Assembly: GCF_002079055.1 (NCBI RefSeq)
Contig: NC_047492.1
Span: 186,001 to 250,000 of the forward strand
DNA: 64,000 bases
From: Saccharomyces paradoxus
Taxonomy: Eukaryota > Ascomycota > Saccharomycetes > Saccharomycetales > Saccharomycetaceae
Reading direction: 5' to 3'
A program made the position numbers and the translations under genes. The notes under the pieces were generated by a model. That model was not told the DNA's origin and ran no database searches. It saw only the letters and a program-made list of their open reading frames with translations. This document shows, in pieces, positions 20,940 through 31,513 of this stretch; the first letter of the stretch is position 1; each line of letters starts with the position of its first letter.

Positions 20940-21674
20940 ATGTGGAGCTATTTTCGCTTCTTATTATTTTTCGTTGGCCTCATGACTTGTTATACACATG
21001 AGCTCTCTGCCACAGTTAATGTAAGTACTAATGGGATAGCTGTCCAAGTTAAGGGAGCTACCCTCAATTCGAGAGCTTATTATGAGAACAGCACTGATTT
21101 AATCGCACGCGAAGATCAATCTGATTGGTTAACAGATTTTACAGCATTATCCCTCACTAATACTACAGGAATGGACACCGACCCTGACTCCACGTTTATT
21201 AAAGGTGAAGATCTCCAGGAATGCATTGATATGTCGGAATGCTCATGGATTGCTCAGCGAAATAATTCGCGTCCTTGCTGGCATTGGGAGATTCCTGCCA
21301 GTTTTTTGAAAGCAGTCTATGATATATTCATGATGACTAATATGGGCAATTGCGCAGTTGTGGCTGGTAATGTGGGCAGTTTTTATTATAAGTACTATCC
21401 TATTGAACCTAACTGCAATTCGACCATACACAAGAAGACGATTACCGATGCTATACAACAAGTACTTAAGCAATCCAAAGATGGTTATCTCCGCAACGCA
21501 TATTTCTTCCGTGTCAACCGTGACGGATTGAAGCAGGGCGACATCTTATTTGGAACTACAGTCTCTATTTGGTTTACTGTCCCCAAAGGGGACCAATATA
21601 GAGGTTTCATAGATATCGGTTGCAGTAGGCTACAGTCACCGTGTAGTTCTTCATCACAGGAAGAGAGTACATAG
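20940..21674 (+). CDS. CSS2: Secreted protein of unknown function (CSS2/YFR020W orthologue)
   Basis: A 244-residue protein with a clear signal peptide (hydrophobic residues 5-18) and no C-terminal GPI or membrane segment, so probably soluble and secreted. It has at least five N-glycosylation sequons (NVS, NST, NTT, NNS, NST) and about eight cysteines outside the signal, including CIDMSEC and two near the C-terminus, suggesting disulfides. The C-terminus is Ser/Glu-rich. By position between FAB1 and ATG18 it is the orthologue of YFR020W, named CSS2 as I remember, known only as secreted when expressed. The ATG at 20940 directly starts the signal peptide. Function unknown. Confidence 0.8.
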   Translation: MWSYFRFLLFFVGLMTCYTHELSATVNVSTNGIAVQVKGATLNSRAYYENSTDLIAREDQSDWLTDFTALSLTNTTGMDTDPDSTFIKGEDLQECIDMSECSWIAQRNNSRPCWHWEIPASFLKAVYDIFMMTNMGNCAVVAGNVGSFYYKYYPIEPNCNSTIHKKTITDAIQQVLKQSKDGYLRNAYFFRVNRDGLKQGDILFGTTVSIWFTVPKGDQYRGFIDIGCSRLQSPCSSSSQEEST

Positions 21675-21683
21675 CGATACTCT

Positions 21684-21905
21684 ATGATAAAGCGATACAT
21701 AACGTATACATACATGTCCAGCCCAACGCACACTGAGTTTAATCAGAACTACTATAGTCAGAGAGTAGATAATGGCACCCACGCTGAGAGTATGTATCAA
21801 TGGACACTTCTGTTTTTTATTATATGTGTCGCTATTTCAGACCTTAGCAATTTCTTTCGAAGGGCTGGCATGAATGAAAAGTCTGTATTTACCCATGTAG
21901 TGTGA
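21684..21905 (+). CDS. Small ORF with one hydrophobic segment, doubtful
   Basis: 73 codons starting 10 bases after the CSS2 stop. It encodes a basic/tyrosine-rich start and one hydrophobic stretch (YQWTLLFFIICVAISDL, about residues 39-55). The hydrophobic part overlaps the 18-base repeat at 21820-21837. There is no known homologue that I recognise. It could be chance, a relic, or a readthrough product of CSS2 only by frameshift, since the frame differs. Confidence 0.2.
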   Translation: MIKRYITYTYMSSPTHTEFNQNYYSQRVDNGTHAESMYQWTLLFFIICVAISDLSNFFRRAGMNEKSVFTHVV

Positions 21906-22968
21906 AGTTATCATATATTCCTCATTATTTATGTTATCCTCTAACAATTTATGTGGTGATGTTCTATGAACACAAATGGTCATCATTACTCCGTTCAATA
22001 TCACCTGATAGACAACATTTCGTTCTTTTTTTTCAGTTACAGTTCACTGTAATCTTGTAGCTTTCTAGTCATATTTACTTAGACACTCCCTTGCGCAGTC
22101 ATTGTGCTGAATCTAGGAGAAACGACACAATTTCTGCCTGATCTTGCTAGAAAAAGAATACTTCGCTTATACTAGCATCAACCGGCTGGAAATATTTGCT
22201 TTGGACTATTTGACATATGTACACGATAGCGCATATGCTCTCTATTTGGGTAGCGAGTCATGAAAATGATAATGGAGCGTTCGAGATATGGCTGCGTAGG
22301 GAATGGGCTATTCATGCATCACTATTCCTTGATGCAGTTATTTAGATGCATAAATCCAAGTAGTATGTGATGACGCTAAATATGTCCTCCCGAGAATCAC
22401 TTACGGTTATTGAGAGAGATAGTGTTGTGCTTTTCTATAGATGTTTTCTTGTACTGGAGCGACGTGGATAATTTTCAGCAATATTTCGATTACTCATTCT
22501 CACACAGAGTGTAAGAAATGCTTGAGAATTAAACAGTAATCACTTTTGCGGTCACAAGTAGTGTTTGCACAATATGCGTAAACACTAATCCAGAAAAAAA
22601 GGTGGTTCTCGAACGGGGAGTCAGAAAAGGGAGATACTTAGTAGAAACTGAATTAAATAGCTCTTCGCCTAGGTTCTGCAAGTGAGTCACTCGAAAGTGC
22701 GGCGATATAATGTCAAATGACCGCAAGCTGCCATTATTAAGTGAACTCTAATTACTTGGCTTTATTTTTTTTTTTCATTTTCTTGCTCGCGCTTTTCTTT
22801 ATTAAGGGCTTTCTCAATTAAATGTTAATAATGCCACAAGGCATCGTTGTTCCACGTTATATAGATAACTCAGCAGTGGTCATTGCCTTCGTTCACGACC
22901 CTCCCCTATCAATCAGTTAATAATAGTGTTTCAGTAAACTTCGTGTTCTTTTCTTCTTCGGCCTGGCA
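21906..22968. promoter_or_regulatory. Long intergenic region before ATG18
   Basis: About 1060 bases with no gene that I can support. The last 200 bases contain a poly-T tract (about 22766-22777) and pyrimidine-rich sequence typical of a yeast promoter and belong to ATG18. I see no tRNA, LTR or repeat in the remainder. Confidence 0.45.
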
Positions 22969-24471
22969 ATGTCTGATTCATCACCCACTATCAACTTTAT
23001 TAATTTCAATCAAACCGGAACGTGTATCTCCCTTGGAACATCGAAAGGTTTTAAAATATTCAATTGTGAGCCCTTCGGAAAATTTTATTCAGAGGACAGT
23101 GGTGGCTATGCTATCGTCGAGATGCTATTCTCCACGTCGCTACTGGCTCTGGTTGGGATAGGCGATCAGCCTGCGCTTTCACCAAGGAGATTGCGTATAA
23201 TAAACACGAAAAAACATTCTATTATCTGTGAGGTGACTTTCCCCACTTCTATTCTCAGTGTGAAGATGAACAAGTCTCGATTGGTGGTGCTTTTACAAGA
23301 GCAAATTTATATTTATGATATCAACACCATGAGATTATTGCATACTATAGAAACGAACCCCAACCCACGTGGCCTTATGGCTATGTCTCCTTCAGTAGCT
23401 AACAGCTATTTAGTGTATCCATCACCACCGAAAGTGATTAACTCAGAAATCAAGGCACATGCCACTACCAACAATATCACATTGTCAGTTGGTGGCAACA
23501 CAGAGACTAGTTTCAAGAGAGACCAGCAAGACGCTGGTCATAATGATACTAACGACGTGGATCAGTATTCAAGCTTTACTAAGAGGGACGATACGGATCC
23601 AACAAGCAGCAACGGCGGTAACAGCAGTATAATAAAGAATGGTGACGTGATTGTATTCAACTTGGAGACATTACAACCCACTATGGTCATCGAAGCTCAT
23701 AAGGGTGAGATTGCTGCAATGGCAATCAGTTTTGATGGGACGCTGATGGCTACAGCCTCTGATAAAGGTACTATAATCAGGGTGTTTGACATTGAAACGG
23801 GTGATAAGATCTACCAATTCAGGAGAGGGACGTACGCGACAAGAATTTACTCCATATCATTCAGCAAAGATAGTCAGTACTTGGCGGTTACGGGCTCTTC
23901 CAAAACTGTGCATATCTTCAAATTAGGGCATTCCATGAGCAACAATAGATTAGACAGCGATGATAGTAATATGGAGGAAGCTGCAGCCGATGATTCATCA
24001 CTGGATACCAATAGTATCGATGCGTTGAGTGACGAGGAAAACTCGATAAGACTCGCAAGAGAACCGTATGTGGATGCGTCAAGAAAAACAATGGGCAGGA
24101 TGATACGTTACTCTTCTCAAAAGTTATCCCGAAGGGCTGCGAGAACATTGGGACAGATCTTCCCCATCAAAGTTACCTCGCTACTGGAATCCTCGCGCCA
24201 TTTTGCGTCTTTAAAACTTCCCATTGAAACAAATTCTCATGTGATGACCATATCAAGTATAGGCTCTCCTATAGATATAGACACATCCGAGTATCCGGAA
24301 CTCTTTGAAACAGGTAGTTCCGCAGGTACAGAGTCCTACCATGAACCTATTATGAAGATGGTCCCCATCAGAGTAGTTTCCTCGGACGGATACCTTTACA
24401 ACTTTGTCATGGACCCGGAGAGGGGCGGCGATTGCTTAATACTATCACAATATTCCATTTTGATGGATTGA
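22969..24471 (+). CDS. ATG18: PROPPIN Atg18
   Basis: A 500-residue seven-bladed WD40-like PROPPIN that binds PtdIns3P and PtdIns(3,5)P2. It works in autophagosome formation with Atg2 and in vacuole fission and control of Fab1 activity. The phosphoinositide-binding motif F284-R-R-G287 lies in YQFRRGTYATRIYS. The loop at about 170-225 is Ser/Asn/Asp-rich, as is the 6CD loop region (about 315-370) before a basic stretch. The length equals S. cerevisiae Atg18. The ATG at 22969 gives the known MSDSSPTINFINFNQTG-type start. Proximity to FAB1 is long-standing synteny, not an operon. Confidence 0.97.
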   Translation: MSDSSPTINFINFNQTGTCISLGTSKGFKIFNCEPFGKFYSEDSGGYAIVEMLFSTSLLALVGIGDQPALSPRRLRIINTKKHSIICEVTFPTSILSVKMNKSRLVVLLQEQIYIYDINTMRLLHTIETNPNPRGLMAMSPSVANSYLVYPSPPKVINSEIKAHATTNNITLSVGGNTETSFKRDQQDAGHNDTNDVDQYSSFTKRDDTDPTSSNGGNSSIIKNGDVIVFNLETLQPTMVIEAHKGEIAAMAISFDGTLMATASDKGTIIRVFDIETGDKIYQFRRGTYATRIYSISFSKDSQYLAVTGSSKTVHIFKLGHSMSNNRLDSDDSNMEEAAADDSSLDTNSIDALSDEENSIRLAREPYVDASRKTMGRMIRYSSQKLSRRAARTLGQIFPIKVTSLLESSRHFASLKLPIETNSHVMTISSIGSPIDIDTSEYPELFETGSSAGTESYHEPIMKMVPIRVVSSDGYLYNFVMDPERGGDCLILSQYSILMD

Positions 24472-24990
24472 TCACGGAAGCGTCTCGCGCTACCTTTCGT
24501 ACGTAACAAACGCATACACAATATAGTTTATATAAACTCCCGCGTATAATCTATCCTCTTGCATAATTTCCGTCACCATTATCTTGTTGCGGTGTTTTTA
24601 TTTAAAACAATAGAACTCGCCTAAAGGGGAAATTCTCGATATAAAAATTGAAAAAAATGGCTTTCATGGCTCGAGTATTTGTTTGTCGAAAAAGGATCAC
24701 TGGAGTGACGTTACTACGTTACGAAGCCTCCCTTCCGGCTTAGCCTTGTTGATTACGAATTTGGGTTATATGGTATTCTGATTCCTCGGAACAGTTAACT
24801 TCACGCGGGTAAATCATTTATGATGCGGTATATTCTCTATACGGCTAATAGGTGGACCAGGGTGTCTTAAAGTGCGTATAAACCCTTTTGCTATTTTCGT
24901 TTATATAATTGGACTTGCTAAAGAGGACATATCTATTGTTGCCACATACACGCAGCCCTCTTGGCAGAATTAAAATATAAAAAGTTCAAC
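24472..24990. promoter_or_regulatory. ROG3 promoter with Reb1-like site
   Basis: This 519-base gap follows ATG18. It contains CGGGTAA, a Reb1 core, at 24806-24812, about 180 bases before the ROG3 ATG, in the usual promoter position. No other gene is visible. Confidence 0.5.
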
Positions 24991-27186
24991 ATGGGCTTCA
25001 GTAATAGTAAATCAACTAAAAAGCCTTTGCTTTTTGATATCAGGCTTAAAAATGTTGATAACGATGTAATACTACTCAAAGGCCCCCCACACGAGGCTCC
25101 CTCAGTGCTTTTGTCTGGTTGTATGGTGTTATCTATCAATGAACCCATGCAAGTCAAAAGCATATCACTGAGACTTTACGGAAAGATACAAATAGACGTG
25201 CCATTAGAAAGACCTCAGAACGCTAGTTCTTCGTCGTTGTCTTCATCGCCGCCAAAGATCAGAAAGTACAACAAAGTTTTTTATAGTCACGCATGGGATA
25301 ATGTTAACCTAAAGGAATATCTTAGTGGTTTAAGAGGGCAATCTGGTCTCGCAGGCAGTAGCTCATCAAGTAATATCATAGGAACCCGTCAAAGAGCTCA
25401 ATCCACAAGTTCCTTGAAGTCTTTAAAGGGATCCTCCACACCACACTCATGTACTCTAGATAAGGGCAACTACGAATTTCCCTTTAGTGCCATTTTGCCT
25501 GGCTCGTTACCAGAGAGCGTAGAATCTTTACCAAATTGCTTCGTGACATATAGCATGGAATCTGTCATTGAACGCAGCAAAAGCTATAGTGATTTGATCT
25601 GTAGAAAAAACATTAGAGTTCTGAGGACTATTTCACCAGCTGCAGTGGAGTTATCAGAAACTGTTTGTGTAGATAACTCATGGCCCAACAAAGTGGATTA
25701 TTCTATTTCAGTACCCAACAAAGCCGTAGCTATTGGTTCAGCCACCCCTATTAATATTTCTATTGTACCTCTTTCGAAAGGTTTGAAATTAGGCTCGATC
25801 AAAGTCGTACTATTTGAAAATTATCAATACTGTGATCCTTTTCCTCCGGTAATCTCTGAAAATAGGCAAGTGACAGAACTAACTCTTGAGAACCCCCTGA
25901 ACGAGTCATCTGAAGAATTTGGTGGTAGTGATTGCTATGTAAATAACCCTTTTTTTCAGCCTGATCATTCGTTTCAAGACAAATGGGAGATTGACACCAT
26001 CCTGCAAATCCCGAACAGTTTATCAAATTGTGTTCAAGATTGCGACGTCCGCTCCAACATTAAGGTTCGCCATAAGCTCAAATTTTTCATCATACTAATT
26101 AACACAGACGGTCATAAATCTGAGTTGAGAGCGTCTTTACCGATTCAACTTTTTATTTCGCCATTTGTGGCACTTTCAATCAAACCATTGTCATCTTCTA
26201 ATCTATATTCACTTTTTAGCACCACTAACCAAAAAGATGAAAACTCATCACAAGAAGAGGAAGAAGAATATCTGTTTTCTAGATCAGCATCTGTCACAGG
26301 GTTGGAATTATTGGCGGATATGCGTAACGGTGCTGTTCCTACGATTTCTGACTTAATGACACCTCCAAATTACGAAATGCATGTATATGATCGCCTTTAT
26401 AGCGGTTCTTTCAACCCCACGCCTGCTGAAACGTCTGGAATCTGTACCCCTTTGGGAAGCGAATGTTCGGCTACTGAGGATCAGCAACAGGATTTAGAAG
26501 ATTTGCGTATACGGTTAACAAAAATTAGAAACCAACATGACAATCTAGGGCTACCGGCATCTGCCTCGTCTGCCGCCGTTTCCAGATCGCTGTCCCCATT
26601 ACTAAACGTTCCGGGACAAGAGGATGGGATAGAGAGAAGCTCATCTCAGAGTGCTCTTGGTCCTAACAACAGTTCATTGCCGGGAGTACACAATAACGTA
26701 TCACCTGTTTTGCTTTCCAGGTCACCAGCCCCAAGCGTGTCAGTACATGAAATATTACCAGTACCTTCGGGCTTAAATTATCCGGAGACCCAAAACTTGA
26801 ACAAGGTTCCATCGTATGGTAAGGCAATGAAATATGACATCATTGGTGAAGACCTTCCTCCTTCCTACCCTTGTGCAATACAAAATGTGCAACCAAGAAA
26901 ACCCAGCAGAGTACATTCTAGGAACTCTTCGGCAACATTGTCATCTTCCATACCAAATAGCTTCCATTCCTCTAGTTTTATGAGTAACACTGCTTCCCCT
27001 ATCTCGATAATTAATGGCTCTAGAAGTAGTTCTAGTGGTGTGTCTCTTAACACACTTAGTGAATTAACTTCAAAAACTTCAAATAATCCATCCAGTAATA
27101 GTCTCAAAAGGTCACCCACAAGACGGAGGGCTAGTTCTTTAGCCGGATTTATGGGGGGGTTTCTATCAAAGGGTAGCAAACGATAG
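24991..27186 (+). CDS. ROG3: Arrestin-related trafficking adaptor Rog3
   Basis: A 731-residue alpha-arrestin (ART7) that recruits the ubiquitin ligase Rsp5 to plasma-membrane transporters and receptors. The arrestin N fold is at about residues 10-200 and the C fold at about 235-410. Two PY motifs for Rsp5 WW domains are visible: PPNY (in TPPNYEMHVY, about 460) and PPSY (in LPPSYPCA, about 624). The Ser-rich C-terminal tail is disordered and likely phosphorylated. The frame is open 10 codons further upstream but only from a TTG; the ATG at 24991 gives MGFSNSKSTKKPLLFDIRL and a length close to S. cerevisiae Rog3. ROD1 is the paralogue; synteny decides for ROG3. Confidence 0.94.
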   Translation: MGFSNSKSTKKPLLFDIRLKNVDNDVILLKGPPHEAPSVLLSGCMVLSINEPMQVKSISLRLYGKIQIDVPLERPQNASSSSLSSSPPKIRKYNKVFYSHAWDNVNLKEYLSGLRGQSGLAGSSSSSNIIGTRQRAQSTSSLKSLKGSSTPHSCTLDKGNYEFPFSAILPGSLPESVESLPNCFVTYSMESVIERSKSYSDLICRKNIRVLRTISPAAVELSETVCVDNSWPNKVDYSISVPNKAVAIGSATPINISIVPLSKGLKLGSIKVVLFENYQYCDPFPPVISENRQVTELTLENPLNESSEEFGGSDCYVNNPFFQPDHSFQDKWEIDTILQIPNSLSNCVQDCDVRSNIKVRHKLKFFIILINTDGHKSELRASLPIQLFISPFVALSIKPLSSSNLYSLFSTTNQKDENSSQEEEEEYLFSRSASVTGLELLADMRNGAVPTISDLMTPPNYEMHVYDRLYSGSFNPTPAETSGICTPLGSECSATEDQQQDLEDLRIRLTKIRNQHDNLGLPASASSAAVSRSLSPLLNVPGQEDGIERSSSQSALGPNNSSLPGVHNNVSPVLLSRSPAPSVSVHEILPVPSGLNYPETQNLNKVPSYGKAMKYDIIGEDLPPSYPCAIQNVQPRKPSRVHSRNSSATLSSSIPNSFHSSSFMSNTASPISIINGSRSSSSGVSLNTLSELTSKTSNNPSSNSLKRSPTRRRASSLAGFMGGFLSKGSKR

Positions 27187-27951
27187 TCGCCAATATTTTT
27201 TCGACTAGTGCATTAAAACTTGTATAATTTCATATAGAAAGCGACGTATATAGCATTTACGCACTCAAATAGGCGTCAAAAAGAAAAATGGATAAGTGCA
27301 ATGTTTGAAGAGATACTTTGGTTGTTCTGGTATCGTAACGTAAATGATCTACAGGAAAAATAATTAAATCTTAAAGCCAACTTTTCTTCTATGACGTGGA
27401 GAAAAACTATCAATTGAACATGCTTAAAAGGTGGTGATATAAACGCTATATTCAATAAACTACATTATACTGTTTCAAGTATTGTCTTGTTTATATTTAG
27501 TTATGTCGGACAGAAGTTTTTAAATAATTAAGGCCTTTATAGCGAAAAAAAAAACCAAGCGTAAGGCAAACAACGCAAAGGTTATAAACGTGTTTTAAAA
27601 AAAAAGTTTGAGACCTGCATATTATTTGACCTAGCGGGAACAAGAAAATGTAGTCTTAAACTTCACCTTTAGCGTTCTTTTTCCTTGCTCTAATTCTATG
27701 GACTGCGACACAATAGTTGTTTTTGTGTCGTACCGAAGAAAAAACCTTGGCGCAGAAAGTAAAAATATTACACTTTTAGCGTTCATTTTACCTGAAGTTA
27801 TGACAAAAATTTCAGTTCATAGTATAACTTAGATACTGTTCATAAGGAAAAGCAATCCAAAAAATAATCAAAATTAATTATTTTGTAATTGAACGAACCA
27901 ATAATAACAAGAGGATAAGAATCAAAAAAAAACTTCAAGCTATAAGAGGAA
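27187..27951. other. ARS607: Intergenic region with ARS607-like replication origin
   Basis: The 765 AT-rich bases between ROG3 and PES4 hold the position I remember for ARS607, an early efficient origin. TTTATATTTAGTT at 27490-27502 matches the conserved part of the extended ARS consensus (core WTTTAYRTTTW followed by GTT), with only the first W of the core being G. AT-rich sequence on the PES4 side, including A-rich runs at 27543-27554 and 27594-27605, could be the helically unstable B region. Promoter elements of PES4 also lie here. Confidence 0.65.
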
Positions 27952-29787
27952 ATGTATTCTATTTCAAACAAAAAACCTTCCATACTCAGTATGGTTCCCC
28001 TGAATATTCTAAAAAATCAGGATTTGAAAGTAAAAAAAGAACAAGAGAAGAAAATATCATTCAATCCTGTAGTTACTCCTATTAGGCCAGACGACTACCA
28101 TGAAAAATCATCCAGATCTTCAAGTTCGAGCCATTCTGATTCACCTGAATTTTTGAGAATCAATAACAATAAATCTTGTCACAAAAATGGAAAGTTGAAG
28201 GTTTTTGAAAGTAAAAAACTGGTTCCGTTATTTATTGGCGATCTTCATGAATCAGTTACTGAGGAAACTCTAAAAGGGATCTTCAAAAAATATCCCTCTT
28301 TTGTCTCTGCCAAAGTTTGCCTTGATTCGGTGACAAAGAAATCATTAGGTCATGGTTATTTAAATTTTGAAGATAAAGAAGAAGCTGAAAAAGCCATGGA
28401 AGAATTGAATTACACTGAGGTCAATGGTAAAGAAATTAGGATCATGCCATCACTGAGGAATACAACGTTTAGGAAGAATTTTGGCACCAATGTGTTTTTC
28501 TCAAATTTGCCCTTGAATAATCCATTATTAACAACAAGAGTGTTCTATGATACGTTTTCCAGATACGGCAAAATTCTATCATGTAAATTAGACTCAAGGA
28601 AAGATATAGGATTTGTATATTTTGAAGACGACAAAACTGCAAGAAATGTGATCAAAATGTATAATAATACCAGTTTTTTTGGTAAAAAAATTCTATGTGG
28701 AATACATTTTGATAAAGAGGTTAGAAGTGTTCCAAATTTTGAAACACAAAAATCACGATTAGATGCGGAAACAATTATTGAAAAAGAGCAATCTTTGAAT
28801 GAGAAACATTCAAAGGGGAATGATAAGGAATCTAAGAATATTCACTCCTCATCTCAAAATTCTGTCTTCATTAAAAACCTGCCAACAATAACTACAAGAG
28901 ATGATATTTTAAATTTTTTCAGTGAAGTGGGCCCGATCAAGTCAATTTACCTATCCAATGCCACTAAAGTTAAATATCTTTGGGCATTTGTTACATATAA
29001 AAATAATAATGACTCAGAAAAGGCAATCAAGCGCTACAACAATTTTTATTTCAGAGGCAAAAAGCTTTTAGTAACCAGGGCACAGGACAAGGAAGAAAGG
29101 GCCAAATTTATAGAATCTCAAAAAATATCTACACTTTTTCTCGAAAATTTAAGTGCTGTCTGCAATAAGGAATTCCTTAAATACTTATGTCACCAAGAGA
29201 ATATTAGACCGTTCAAGATTCAGATAGATGGGTACAACGAAAATTCCTCCGCTTATTCTGGATTCATCAAATTCAGGAATTTTGAAGACGCTACGAGAAT
29301 ATTTAACTTTTTGAATAACCGTTTAGTGGGAGGAAGTATCGTCATGACATCTTGGGAAAGACAGAATAATGCACCAAAATACCATGACGGTTATGGAATG
29401 CGTAATACACACACCTCATCTCACCCACAAATTACCCCGTATTACCACTACTCACATACAAATAGTTTGAACTCCCCACACATAAGAGCTCCTTCGTCAA
29501 TGAATAGCAGTACAAGGTCACTAATAAAGAATAAAAATTTCAATAAGAAAGTTTTGGAAACATTCGAAAAGCAGGTAAGAAGAGGTATAGATTTCATGAG
29601 ATTTCCAAGTGCTACCAGAGATGAAAATGTGCATGGAATTGCTGAATATATATTTGACACTTATTGGAATCGTGATGTATTAGTCTTGGATAAATTTTTA
29701 TCGTTGTTAAATAGTAGTCCATATCACGAAGGTGTATTGCAAAAACAAATCGAAGAGGCCGCGAGCTCGTTAGGGTTTAAAAGATGA
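27952..29787 (+). CDS. PES4: Poly(A)-binding-like RNA-binding protein Pes4
   Basis: A 611-residue protein with four RRM domains. RRM1 is at about 91-165 (LFIGDLHESV, GHGYLNFEDKEEAEKAM), RRM2 at about 178-252 (VFFSNLPLNN, IGFVYFEDDKTARNV), RRM3 at about 302-378 (VFIKNLPTITT, WAFVTYKNNNDSEKA) and a weaker RRM4 at about 392-467. The C-terminal helical part (about 530-611) resembles the tail of poly(A)-binding proteins. The S. cerevisiae protein was found as a suppressor of a DNA polymerase epsilon mutation; with paralogue Mip6 it acts on meiotic mRNAs. The length equals S. cerevisiae. Confidence 0.95.
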   Translation: MYSISNKKPSILSMVPLNILKNQDLKVKKEQEKKISFNPVVTPIRPDDYHEKSSRSSSSSHSDSPEFLRINNNKSCHKNGKLKVFESKKLVPLFIGDLHESVTEETLKGIFKKYPSFVSAKVCLDSVTKKSLGHGYLNFEDKEEAEKAMEELNYTEVNGKEIRIMPSLRNTTFRKNFGTNVFFSNLPLNNPLLTTRVFYDTFSRYGKILSCKLDSRKDIGFVYFEDDKTARNVIKMYNNTSFFGKKILCGIHFDKEVRSVPNFETQKSRLDAETIIEKEQSLNEKHSKGNDKESKNIHSSSQNSVFIKNLPTITTRDDILNFFSEVGPIKSIYLSNATKVKYLWAFVTYKNNNDSEKAIKRYNNFYFRGKKLLVTRAQDKEERAKFIESQKISTLFLENLSAVCNKEFLKYLCHQENIRPFKIQIDGYNENSSAYSGFIKFRNFEDATRIFNFLNNRLVGGSIVMTSWERQNNAPKYHDGYGMRNTHTSSHPQITPYYHYSHTNSLNSPHIRAPSSMNSSTRSLIKNKNFNKKVLETFEKQVRRGIDFMRFPSATRDENVHGIAEYIFDTYWNRDVLVLDKFLSLLNSSPYHEGVLQKQIEEAASSLGFKR

Positions 29788-30036
29788 ATGTCTCTTCGTT
29801 TATTTAGCTAAAATTTTCTTTATTTTTTTTTATTTACACTAATTTAATTTTTTTTTGTTATGTTTTAGGTATTATTAAAAATTATTATTATGGAGAAAAT
29901 TCTTAGAAAGATAGGCAGAGGAATATTGTCTGCTATGTGAAATGTATTTAGGCTGGATTGCTAAGGCCGTAAAGCGAAAAATATAAGTTACAAATATACT
30001 AACGTTTCTCGTATTCTTCACTCTTCTTCGGCTTGC

Positions 30037-31513
30037 TTAGACTAGTTCAACGTAATTTGCTGGGAATATACCTTCTCTACCATTAACTCTCCCGGTCCAC
30101 CAGTCATTTTGAGAATCTGATTTTTTCAAAATTGTGATCACATCACCCTTTCTGAATGGTAAATCTCCGGACTCTTCTCCTGCAAAACTATACAATGCCA
30201 CGGCTTTTGGAGAGGACGTGGATGGAGATGTTGGAGCAGTAAATCTGCCCTGACTAGTTTGCGGCGTTGAAGCAGACGAGATCCTAGATTTAGAAAATCT
30301 GTTGGACAAGTCATCGACTTCACGGTCTTTCGTCCTGTCCCTTCCATTGCCACGTCTATAGCCGGATTCATAATCATCATCATAATCATCGTACTCATCA
30401 TCGGCCCAACGTGAATTTCTTGAAGGATGAGTCCTTGATTGGGCAGTACCTGATCTTCTGTGGCTGGCATAATAGCTTGAAGCTCCAGATGGGTCATCAA
30501 GTTTACCGCCACTACCGCCACTGGTAGTAGGGCCCAGTCTTGAACTCCTTGAATATCCATTACCATAATCATCATCGTCATCATCATCATCGAAAGTATA
30601 ACGAGAACCACTCTGGGCTCTTCTTCTTGTTGATCTTGTATTAGGTCTAGTAGAGGAGGCGTCTGTGGAACTGAATGAACTAGGAATATCATTATAGTAA
30701 TCATCGTTGTCATAGTAATCATCTTCGTCGTCATCGAAACTACCACGGCCACTATTGGAGGGTCTATAATTAAATGCCCTGGACTCTAAAACACGGAACA
30801 ATGGATCAACAGCTGGAGGCGGTCTTATCCTACCGGACAAAATCATTTTTGCAGTACAATTGTCACCATAAAACTTCCTGTTAGCCTCTCTTCTTTCTAT
30901 AATGGCCGAACCTTCCACAGAAACACCTGCAAATAGACCTTTACTCTTGGAATAGGCAAAAACCGCTGCCACACCGCCGGCAGAGGCTGATGCAGCAGCT
31001 TCTGCACTTCTACCAAGAGGCCCAGCAGAAACAGAAACGTTACCACCCAAAGTGATGGTCCCGAATTCAGAGAACGATTTAACGGCATCCTGAGTATTTA
31101 AAATGAAAACGAAATCAGTCAATTCTATCCCGACCATCCCACCAGCACCAGCACCTGCCATGGCAATGGCAGATGGAGCTGACCATGTGCCATCCTTCAA
31201 TCTCGCGACAATCACACCAGAACCAGCTCTACCGGAAAATAGAAAACCAGCTTTCAGGATCGTTATGATAGCCAACCCTTTAGCTCTTTTCAAAACATCT
31301 GGAGGAATGACCTGATCCGCACCAAAAACTTGGTTTGGTTTGACAAAACTAGCCAAAATTTTCGCGGCTTTTCTTTATTGATTGTTAATTACAAGTTAGT
31401 AAATAATGAACAAATTAAGGGAGGTTTTTTCTATGGGGTTCCCAGTCAAACCCGTATAAAACATACTTTGTCTCACTTTTTAAGTTCCTAGGAATAGGAT
31501 TGTTGATACCCAT
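30037..31513 (-). CDS. LSB3: Lsb3, SYLF-SH3 actin-patch protein (two exons)
   Basis: The gene is spliced. Exon 1 is 31467-31513 (ATG at 31513, encoding MGINNPIPRNLKSET and part of a Lys codon). The intron is 31373-31466, with GTATGT at its start, TACTAAC complementary to 31395-31401 and AAAG at its end. Exon 2 is 30037-31372. The product has 460 residues and binds Las17 in cortical actin patches and endocytosis. The N-terminal SYLF domain (about 1-220, containing KAGFLFSGRAGSGVIVARL) binds lipid and actin. A Ser/Arg/Asp/Tyr-rich linker follows, then a C-terminal SH3 domain (about 403-460, AVALYSFAGEESGDLPF, WWTGRVNGREGIFPANYVEL). YSC84 is the paralogue. Confidence 0.96.

Noticed and set aside
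30138-30752. 204-codon Met-rich frame overlapping LSB3
   Set aside because: Alternative reading of the GAT/CAT-rich linker of LSB3; no domain.
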